A DNA stretch of 10,353 nucleotides from an uncultured Actinomycetes bacterium (GTDB lineage: Bacteria; Actinomycetota; Actinomycetes; S36-B12). The notes below the pieces were generated by a model. It was not told where the DNA came from. It saw nothing but the letters and a program-made list of their open reading frames with translations, and did no database searches. This document shows, in pieces, positions 1 through 5,507 of this stretch (the first letter of the stretch is position 1; the number at the start of each line of letters is the position of its first letter). The stretch lies in the NCBI GenBank assembly GCA_937902285.1, contig CALGTB010000067.1:1-10353 (forward strand), in the 5' to 3' direction. Both the position numbers and the translations under genes were made by a program.

Positions 1-134
1 CGGGCCGCGCGGGCCGGCCCGCGCTCGCCCTCGGGGTGGAAGAACAGGCTCGGGTCCTCGCCTCGGCAGGCGCCGTGCATCTGCCAGTCCCACAGGTCCG
101 CGTTGGGGCCGGGGAGTCGGGATACGTCAGCCAT
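1..134 (-). CDS. whiB3: WhiB family transcriptional regulator, WhiB3/WhiD-like (partial, 5' end only)
   Basis: Reading the minus strand from an ATG at 134-132 gives 44 complete residues before the window ends. They begin MADVSRLPGPNADLWDWQ and continue with ACRG (Cys23) and LFFHPEGERGPARA. This matches, from memory, the N-termini of Mycobacterium WhiB3 and Streptomyces WhiD, including LPGPNAD, the W-x-W pair, the first cluster cysteine and FFHP-GERG. WhiB proteins hold a [4Fe-4S] cluster on four cysteines and work with the primary sigma factor as redox or NO-responsive regulators. Only the first cysteine is in view; the CxxC pair, last cysteine and GVWGG turn lie off the left edge. A strong SD (GGAGGA, reverse complement of 142-147) sits 7 nt before the ATG and fixes the start. 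The gene is divergent from the B12-binding regulator. Family is confident; exact subgroup a little less so. Confidence 0.88.
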   Translation of the reverse strand, partial: MADVSRLPGPNADLWDWQMHGACRGEDPSLFFHPEGERGPARAA

Positions 135-192
135 CGTGCTGTCCTCCGCTTCGGCGAGGGGAGCTCCGGTCTGGGGCAGCCTCGCAGACATG

Positions 193-221
193 ACTCTACA
201 AACGTTTCAAGAGTTGGTCAA
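193..221 (-). promoter_or_regulatory. Predicted SigA-type promoter of the whiB3-like gene
   Basis: On the minus strand, TTGACC (complement of 216-221) is followed by a 17-bp spacer and TAGAGT (complement of 193-198). This is close to the vegetative consensus (5/6 at -35, 4/6 at -10) with ideal spacing. Transcription would start near 186, giving a leader of about 50 nt that ends in the strong SD before the ATG at 134. The surrounding 186-240 is clearly more AT-rich than the rest of the window, as expected of a promoter. Inferred from sequence only. Confidence 0.65.
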
Positions 222-224
222 GAT
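203..224 (-). repeat. Two 11-bp direct repeats over the -35 region, candidate regulator operator
   Basis: On the minus strand the 11-mers ATCTTGACCAA (224 to 214) and CTCTTGAAACG (213 to 203) are adjacent and share TCTTGA in the same register. The first contains the -35 hexamer of the whiB3-like promoter. Further 11-mers in phase (202 to 192 and 191 to 181) resemble these only weakly. CarH is known to bind head-to-tail 11-bp repeats that overlap a -35 element, and a CarH-like gene starts just downstream on the other strand. The repeat is seen directly; its role as an operator is inference, and two six-base matches are modest evidence. Confidence 0.4.
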
Positions 225-231
225 GCAAAAA
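219..231 (+). promoter_or_regulatory. Possible leaderless promoter of the CarH-like regulator
   Basis: CAAGAT at 219-224 keeps the A2 and T6 of a -10 element (TAnnnT-like) and lies 6 nt before the ATG at 231, the spacing expected for a leaderless actinobacterial transcript. No SD precedes this ATG, which is consistent. There is no good -35 at 17-18 bp upstream. It would overlap the -35 of the divergent whiB3-like promoter, so the two might compete. Weak call. Confidence 0.25.
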
Positions 232-1247
232 TGAACAATGTGCGTCGCGATCTCGCGTCCCAACAGGCGCTGGACGCCGAGGGGTCGCACAATGTCGGCA
301 TGGTCATCGAACAGGAGCCCGTCGCCGGGCTCACGGTGGCCGCCGTCGCGCGCCGGATGGGCGTGGCACCGGCGACGCTGCGCACCTGGGATCGCCGCTA
401 CGGCGTCGGTCCGGGCGAGCACGAGGCGGGCACGCACCGCCGCTACTCGCCGGACGACCTCGCGCGGCTCGAGCACATGCGACGGCTCGTCATCGAGGGG
501 GTGCCGCCCGCCGACGCGGCCCGGGCGGCCCGTGCGCTCGACCCGACCGCGGACGGCCGGACGGCCGATGCCTCCGACGGCGAGGACATCGTGGGCGGCG
601 GCCGGGCCGGGGGCGGCAGCATCATCGCCCAGCCGCGAGCGACCCCGGCGGCCCGTGGCCTCGCCCGCGCCGCCCAGGCCCTCGACACCGCGGCCTGCGA
701 GGCGATCATCTCGGAGTCGATCAACCGGCGCGGGGTCATCTGGACGTGGGACCAGCTGCTCGTCCCGGTGCTGTCGGCGATCGGGGAGAGGTGGCAGGAC
801 ACCGGTCGCGGGATCGAGGTCGAGCACGCCCTGAGCGGCGCGGTGCAGACGTCCCTGCTCGCCGCCACGCGCATGCTCATCAACCCGGTCAACAGCCGGA
901 CGGTGCTGCTCGCGTGCGCCCCCGGCGAGGTCCACACGCTGCCCCTCCTCGCGCTCGCCGCCGCCCTGGCCGAGCGGCGCATCGCCTGCCGCGTGCTCGG
1001 GATCGGCCTGCCCGCCGAGGCACTCGTCGATGCGGTCGAGCGCATCGGCCCGGCGGCCGTCTTCGTGTGGGCCCAGATGCCCGGCACCGCCGACCGCGAC
1101 ATGCTGGCGGCACTGCCGTCGATCCGGCCGAGGCGCACCGTGCTCGTGGGCGGGCCCGGCTGGGTGGGGGAGGATCCGGCCGGCGTCGGGAGCGTCACCG
1201 ACCTCCCCGACACGGTGGCCCGGATCGCGCACGCGGTCGGCGAGTAG
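231..1247 (+). CDS. MerR-type HTH regulator with cobalamin-binding domain (CarH/LitR-like)
   Basis: A 338-residue predicted cytoplasmic DNA-binding regulator that probably uses adenosylcobalamin as a ligand and perhaps as a light sensor. Residues 34-100 form the MerR winged helix (LTVAAVARRMGVAPATLRTW, then HRRYSPDDLARLEHMRRL). Residues 105-140 are a Gly/Ala-rich linker. About 143-215 is the helical B12-capping bundle with W188-x9-E198-H199, the Wx9EH signature of CarH. About 223-335 is the Rossmann-like B12 domain with GEVH (His235), aligning with the Co-ligating His177 of Thermus CarH. The residue after the Trp is Gln189, where Thermus CarH has His132. The frame is open back to position 36, but that start would overlap the whiB3-like gene and its promoter. 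ATG 231 (leaderless) or ATG 300 (315 residues, no clear SD) are better; HTH homology begins just after 300. No carotenoid or photolyase gene is nearby, so the target is unknown. Confidence 0.85.
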   Translation: MNNVRRDLASQQALDAEGSHNVGMVIEQEPVAGLTVAAVARRMGVAPATLRTWDRRYGVGPGEHEAGTHRRYSPDDLARLEHMRRLVIEGVPPADAARAARALDPTADGRTADASDGEDIVGGGRAGGGSIIAQPRATPAARGLARAAQALDTAACEAIISESINRRGVIWTWDQLLVPVLSAIGERWQDTGRGIEVEHALSGAVQTSLLAATRMLINPVNSRTVLLACAPGEVHTLPLLALAAALAERRIACRVLGIGLPAEALVDAVERIGPAAVFVWAQMPGTADRDMLAALPSIRPRRTVLVGGPGWVGEDPAGVGSVTDLPDTVARIAHAVGE

Positions 1248-1250
1248 CCT
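1245..1250 (+). promoter_or_regulatory. Possible -10 element ahead of guaB
   Basis: TAGCCT overlaps the stop codon of the CarH-like gene and fits TAnnnT. A start near 1257 would give guaB a leader of about 29 nt that includes its GGAG ribosome site. No convincing -35 lies upstream, so this is a weak suggestion that guaB is not simply read through from the regulator gene. Confidence 0.25.
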
Positions 1251-1285
1251 TAGGCACCACCGACCCACGGCACCCCGGAGACCTC

Positions 1286-2809
1286 ATGGAGCCTCGTCCG
1301 CTGTCCGACTCACTGGCGTACGACGGCGTGCCCGAGAAGTTCGGCTACCTGGGGCTCACGTTCGACGACGTCCTGCTGGTGCCGGCCGAGTCGGACGTCG
1401 TGCCGAGCGAGGTCAACACGGCCTCGCGGGTGACGCGCAACATCTCCGTCCAGATGCCGCTCGTCTCCAGCGCCATGGACACGGTGACCGAGGCCCGGAT
1501 GGCCATCGCGATGGCGCGCCAGGGCGGGGTGGGCGTCCTGCACCGCAACCTGCCGATCGAGGAGCAGGCGACACAGGTCGACCTCGTGAAGCGCTCCGAG
1601 GCCGGGATGGTCAACAACCCCGTGACCTGCCTGCCCGACGACACGCTGTCGGACGTCGACCGGCTCTGCGGGCGCTACCGCATCTCGGGCGTTCCCGTCG
1701 TCGACGAGGCAGGCGTCCTGCTCGGCATCGTCACCAACCGCGACATGCGGTTCGAGGAGGACATGAGCCGCAGCGCCCGCGAGGTCATGACGCCGATGCC
1801 GCTCGTGACCGCGCCCGTGGGCATCAGCCCCGACGACGCCCTCGCCCTCCTGGCTCGGCACAAGGTCGAGAAGCTGCCCCTGACCGACTCCGAGGGCCGG
1901 CTCCAGGGATTGTTCACCGTCAAGGACTTCGTGAAGTCCGACCGCTACCCGCACGCCACGAAGGACGCCACCGGGCGGCTCGTCGTCGGTGCGGCCGTCG
2001 GCGTGGGCGACGATGCCGAGAAGCGGGCGCGCGCCCTGATCGAGGCCGGGGTCGACTTCCTCATCGTCGACACGGCCCACGGGCACTCCCGTGCCGTCGT
2101 CGAGATGGTCCGGCTGCTGAAGATGCGGTCGACCATCGACATCGTCGGCGGAAACGTGGCGACCCGTGCCGGCGCGCAGGCGCTCGTCGACGCTGGTGCC
2201 GACGGCATCAAGGTCGGCGTCGGGCCGGGATCCATCTGCACCACGCGGGTGGTCGCCGGGGTCGGCGTGCCGCAGATCTCCGCGATCTACGAGGCCACGC
2301 TGGCCGCTGGCCCGGCCGGGATCCCGGTCATCGGCGATGGCGGCGTGCAGTACTCCGGTGACATCGCGAAGGCGCTCGTGGCCGGAGCCGACACCGTGAT
2401 GCTCGGCTCGCTGCTCGCGGGCTGCGAGGAGGCGCCCGGTGACGTCGTCTTCGTCAACGGCAAGCAGTTCAAGTCCTACCGCGGCATGGGATCGCTTGGG
2501 GCCATGCAGTCGCGCGGCCAGGCCCGCTCGTACAGCAAGGACCGCTACTTCCAGGATGACGTGCTGAGCGACGACAAGCTCGTTCCCGAGGGCATCGAGG
2601 GCATGGTGGCCTACCGAGGTCCGCTCGGCGCGGTCGCCCATCAGCTCGTCGGCGGGCTGCGCGCGGCAATGGGCTACTCCGGCGCGGCGACCATCGCCGA
2701 CCTGCACGCCAAGGGCTCGTTCGTGCGCATCACGGCCGCGGGCCTGCGCGAGAGCCACCCGCACGACATCCAGATGACCATCGAAGCCCCCAACTACTCA
2801 GGACGGTAG
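1286..2809 (+). CDS. guaB: Inosine-5'-monophosphate dehydrogenase
   Basis: GuaB oxidises IMP to XMP with NAD+, the committed step of guanine nucleotide synthesis, in the cytoplasm. The 507-residue product has the full IMPDH layout: N-terminal barrel half with LTFDDVLLVP (24-33), a tandem CBS pair at about 108-220, then the rest of the barrel. VDTAHGHS (261-268), GVGPGSICTT with catalytic Cys318, GDGG (350-353), and the flap dyad in AYRG (Tyr443, Arg444) are all present. Its length is normal for the family. The reading frame is open far upstream, but ATG 1286 is right: GGAG at 1277-1280 is spaced 5 nt from it and the protein aligns with IMPDH from its first residues. It begins 38 nt after the CarH-like gene and leads a run of closely spaced plus-strand genes. 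It looks intact and functional. Confidence 0.97.
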   Translation: MEPRPLSDSLAYDGVPEKFGYLGLTFDDVLLVPAESDVVPSEVNTASRVTRNISVQMPLVSSAMDTVTEARMAIAMARQGGVGVLHRNLPIEEQATQVDLVKRSEAGMVNNPVTCLPDDTLSDVDRLCGRYRISGVPVVDEAGVLLGIVTNRDMRFEEDMSRSAREVMTPMPLVTAPVGISPDDALALLARHKVEKLPLTDSEGRLQGLFTVKDFVKSDRYPHATKDATGRLVVGAAVGVGDDAEKRARALIEAGVDFLIVDTAHGHSRAVVEMVRLLKMRSTIDIVGGNVATRAGAQALVDAGADGIKVGVGPGSICTTRVVAGVGVPQISAIYEATLAAGPAGIPVIGDGGVQYSGDIAKALVAGADTVMLGSLLAGCEEAPGDVVFVNGKQFKSYRGMGSLGAMQSRGQARSYSKDRYFQDDVLSDDKLVPEGIEGMVAYRGPLGAVAHQLVGGLRAAMGYSGAATIADLHAKGSFVRITAAGLRESHPHDIQMTIEAPNYSGR

Positions 2810-2813
2810 GTCC

Positions 2814-3926
2814 GTGACCGACATCCAGATCGGTGGCGCCAAGCGCGCCCGCCGCGGCTACTCGTTCGACGAGGTGGCCATCGCCCCCAGCCGGCGAACT
2901 CGCGATCCGCAGGCCGTCTCCACGACCTGGACGATCGACGCCTACCGCTTCGACACGCCGCTGCTGGCCGCTCCGATGGACTCCGTCGTCTCGCCGGCGA
3001 GTGCCGTCGCGCTGTCCCGCCTCGGCCTGCTGGCGGTGCTCAACCTCGAGGGACTGTGGGGGCGCTACGAGGACCCCGAGCCGCTGCTGGAGGAGATCGC
3101 CGGGCTGGCGCCCGACGTCGTCACCCCGCGCATGCAGGAGCTCTACTCCGCGCGTCCCGTCGATGCCGGTCTCGTCACCGCGCGCATCGCGGAGATGAAG
3201 GCGGCCGGCATCACCGTCGCCGTCGCTGCGTCGCCGCAGGGCACGACGTCGCTCGCGCCGCTCGCCGCGCAGGCGGGGGCTGACATCGTGGTGATCCGCG
3301 GCACGACGGTCTCCGCCGAGCACGTCTCCACGGACGGCGTCCCGCTGAACCTCAAGCAGTTCATCCACGAGCTCGACGTGCCCGTGATCGTCGGCGGCTG
3401 CGCCACGTACCAGGCGGCCCTGCACCTCATGCGCACGGGCGCGGCGGGCGTGCTCGTCGGCTTCGGCGGCGGAGCCTCGCACACGACGGCCGACGTGATC
3501 GGCGTCCGTGTGCCGATGGCGAGCGCGGTGGCCGACGTGGCGGCAGCCCGACGCGACTACCTCGACGAGTCGGGGGGCCGCTATGTGCACGTCATCGCCG
3601 ACGGCTCGATGGGCCGCAGCGGCGACATCGTCAAGGCCTTCGCCTGCGGGGCCGACGCGGCCATGCTGGGCACCGCCCTGTCACGGGCCTCGGACGCTCC
3701 CGGCCGTGGGGCGCACTGGGGCGCCGAGGCCTGGCATCCCCACCTGCCCCGCGGCGAGCGCCACCTGACGCCGACGGTGGGGCCGTTCGACACGGTGCTG
3801 AACGGTCCGTCCGCCAGCGCCGACGGCACGATGAACATCATCGGCGCGCTGCGCAAGGCCATGGCCATCACGGGCTACAGCGACGTCAAGGAGTTCCAGC
3901 GCGTCGAGATGGTGGTCACCGCGTGA
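2814..3926 (+). CDS. guaB3: GuaB3, IMP dehydrogenase-related protein without CBS domains
   Basis: A 370-residue IMPDH/GMP reductase-fold barrel, matching in length and sequence the actinobacterial GuaB3 group (M. tuberculosis Rv3410c type). Visible family segments are GYSFDEVAIAPSRRT (15-29), PLLAAPMDSVVS (49-60), VGGCATYQAALHLMRTGAAG (193-212), VPMASAVADVAAARRDYLDE (233-252), GGRYVHVIADG (254-264) and GYSDVKEFQRVE (354-365). There is no CBS module. The loop that carries catalytic Cys in GuaB (GPGSICTT) reads GGGASHTT here, with His223 in the Cys position, and no Arg-Tyr flap (YRG) is present. Canonical IMPDH chemistry by this protein is therefore doubtful; its role in actinobacteria is not settled to my knowledge. 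The GTG start lies 4 nt after guaB, with GGTAGG at the end of guaB as ribosome site, so the two are almost certainly co-translated. Confidence 0.93.
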   Translation: MTDIQIGGAKRARRGYSFDEVAIAPSRRTRDPQAVSTTWTIDAYRFDTPLLAAPMDSVVSPASAVALSRLGLLAVLNLEGLWGRYEDPEPLLEEIAGLAPDVVTPRMQELYSARPVDAGLVTARIAEMKAAGITVAVAASPQGTTSLAPLAAQAGADIVVIRGTTVSAEHVSTDGVPLNLKQFIHELDVPVIVGGCATYQAALHLMRTGAAGVLVGFGGGASHTTADVIGVRVPMASAVADVAAARRDYLDESGGRYVHVIADGSMGRSGDIVKAFACGADAAMLGTALSRASDAPGRGAHWGAEAWHPHLPRGERHLTPTVGPFDTVLNGPSASADGTMNIIGALRKAMAITGYSDVKEFQRVEMVVTA

Positions 3927-5497
3927 CCGCTCCGACTGCGGAGGCGCGCACCTCGCCGCTGCCCGACGGCCTCGTCGAGCGGCTCCTCGCCACCGCGAGC
4001 GTGAGCCCGGGCGCAGCGTCGGTCACGGTGGTCGCGCCCTTCGACGGCCGTCCCCTGTACGAGCTCCCCCTGGCTGCCGAGTCGGACGTCGACGCCGCCG
4101 TGGACTCGCTGCGTGCCGGCCAGAGGTCGTGGGCCGCGCGCCCGCTGGCCGAGCGCACGCGGATCATGCTGCGCTTCCACGACCTCGTGCTCGCACGTCG
4201 CGAGGAGGGCCTCGACATCGTGCAGTGGGAGACGGGCAAGGCCCGGCGCGACGCCATGGAGGAGCTCCTCGACGTCGCCCTGAACGCCCGGCACTACGCC
4301 CGCGACGCCCGGCGGCTCCTGCGGCCGCGCCGGCACCGCGGCGGACTTCCCCTGGTGGTGGGCGCCGTGCAGGTGCAGCACCCGAAGGGCGTCGTGGGAG
4401 TGCTGGCGCCGTGGAACTACCCGCTGATGATGGCCGCCAGCGATGCCATCCCCGCCCTGATCGCGGGCAACGCCGTCATCATCAAGCCCGACGTCCAGAC
4501 CACGCTGACGGCGCTGTGGGTCATCGACCTCATGGTGCAGGCCGGGGTTCCGGAGAGCGTGGTGCGCGTCGTGCCCGGCGACGGCCCGGTCGTGGGCCCC
4601 ATGGTCATCGAGCGCGTCGACTACGTCATGTTCACCGGATCCACGCGCGTGGGCCGAGAGGTCGCCGCCCGATGCGGCCAGCGGCTCATCGGCTGCTCCC
4701 TCGAGCTCGGCGGGAAGAACGCCATGATCATCCGGGCCGACGCCGACATCGAGCGCGCGGCGGAGATCGCCACCCGGGCGTGCTTCGCCAACTCGGGCCA
4801 GCTGTGCATCTCGATGGAGCGCCTCTACGTGCACGAGGACGTCTTCGAGGCCTTCGTCGCGGCGTTCGTCACGCGGGTCGAGGGCATGGTCCTGTCGGCC
4901 GGGATCGGCTGGGCAGCCGACATGGGGTCGCTCATCTCGGGCCGGCAGCTCGACCGGGTGCTCGCCCATGTGCAGGATGCCGTCGCGCACGGCGCCACCG
5001 TCCGCGCCGGCGGCCGTGCCCGTCCCGACGTCGGACCCTTCTTCCTCGAGCCGACCGTCCTCACGGGAGTCACGTCCGACATGGCGCTGTGCGACGAGGA
5101 GACGTTCGGCCCGGTGGTCGCCGTCTACCCGGTCGGCTCCGACGAGGAGGCCGTCCGACTGGCGAACGGCACGCGCTACGGGCTGAACGCCGCCGTCATC
5201 ACGCGCGACGGCGCGGCCGGCCGCACCATCGCGCTCCAGCTCAAGGCCGGCACGGTCAACGTCAACGAGGCGTACGGGCCGTCGTGGGCGACGACGCGCT
5301 CGCCCATGGGGGGCATGGGCGACTCGGGCCTCGGGCGCCGGCACGGGGACGAGGGCCTGCTGAAGTACACGGAGTCGCAGACGGTGGCGACGCAGCGCGC
5401 CCTCGGCTTCGGGCCGCAGTTCGGCCTGTCGGACGAGCAGTGGCTCGGGGCGCTGGCCTCCTCGCTCGGGCTGATGAAGCGGCTCGGTCTGAAGTAG
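3923..5497 (+). CDS. gabD2: NAD(P)+-dependent succinic semialdehyde (aldehyde) dehydrogenase, GabD2 type
   Basis: This 524-residue ALDH-superfamily enzyme probably oxidises succinic semialdehyde or a related aldehyde to the acid. It closely follows the M. tuberculosis GabD2 pattern as I recall it: PKGVVGVLAPWNYP (154-167, oxyanion Asn165), GNAVIIKPDVQT (182-193), VDYVMFTGS (232-240), LELGGKN with general base Glu261, ACFANSGQLCIS with nucleophile Cys295, CDEETFGPVV (390-399) and PMGGMGDSGLGRRHG (461-475). All catalytic residues are intact and the length is typical. The GTG start overlaps the guaB3 stop as GTGA, indicating translational coupling. There is no GABA transaminase gene nearby, so a GABA shunt role is not supported by context; substrate assignment rests on similarity and the general ALDH call is safer. 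Confidence 0.87.
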   Translation: MTAPTAEARTSPLPDGLVERLLATASVSPGAASVTVVAPFDGRPLYELPLAAESDVDAAVDSLRAGQRSWAARPLAERTRIMLRFHDLVLARREEGLDIVQWETGKARRDAMEELLDVALNARHYARDARRLLRPRRHRGGLPLVVGAVQVQHPKGVVGVLAPWNYPLMMAASDAIPALIAGNAVIIKPDVQTTLTALWVIDLMVQAGVPESVVRVVPGDGPVVGPMVIERVDYVMFTGSTRVGREVAARCGQRLIGCSLELGGKNAMIIRADADIERAAEIATRACFANSGQLCISMERLYVHEDVFEAFVAAFVTRVEGMVLSAGIGWAADMGSLISGRQLDRVLAHVQDAVAHGATVRAGGRARPDVGPFFLEPTVLTGVTSDMALCDEETFGPVVAVYPVGSDEEAVRLANGTRYGLNAAVITRDGAAGRTIALQLKAGTVNVNEAYGPSWATTRSPMGGMGDSGLGRRHGDEGLLKYTESQTVATQRALGFGPQFGLSDEQWLGALASSLGLMKRLGLK

Positions 5498-5507
5498 GTT
5501 GCCTCCG
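5471..5507 (+). promoter_or_regulatory. Possible leaderless promoter for the GMC oxidoreductase gene
   Basis: TAGGTT at 5495-5500 fits the actinobacterial -10 consensus TAnnnT and ends exactly 6 nt before the GTG at 5507. CTGATG at 5471-5476, 18 bp upstream, is a weak -35. No SD is found before the GTG. Together these suggest a leaderless transcript starting at the GTG, in addition to read-through from the upstream genes. TAG of the motif is also the stop codon of the dehydrogenase gene, so part of the match is forced. Confidence 0.35.

Noticed and set aside
200..207. Palindrome AAACGTTT as an independent operator
   Set aside because: Only 8 bp, in an AT-rich spacer, and better explained as part of the promoter spacer and the 11-bp repeat region; no second copy was seen.
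36..230. N-terminal extension of the CarH-like regulator from an ATG at 36
   Set aside because: It would cover the whiB3-like coding sequence, its SD and its promoter on the opposite strand, and the 65 extra residues show no resemblance to MerR N-termini.
207..1268. Long open frames antisense to the regulator, and similar long antisense or off-frame readings across all genes (for example 1310-2764, 3875-5344, 5651-6742, 6952-8241)
   Set aside because: They lie over genes with clear family motifs, have Arg/Ala/Gly/His-rich low-complexity composition and lack recognisable motifs; long spurious frames are expected at this GC content.
746..1285. N-terminal extension of guaB by 180 residues
   Set aside because: This is an off-frame reading of the regulator gene, Arg/Ala/Gly/Pro-rich; the IMPDH start at 1286 has its own SD and family homology begins there.
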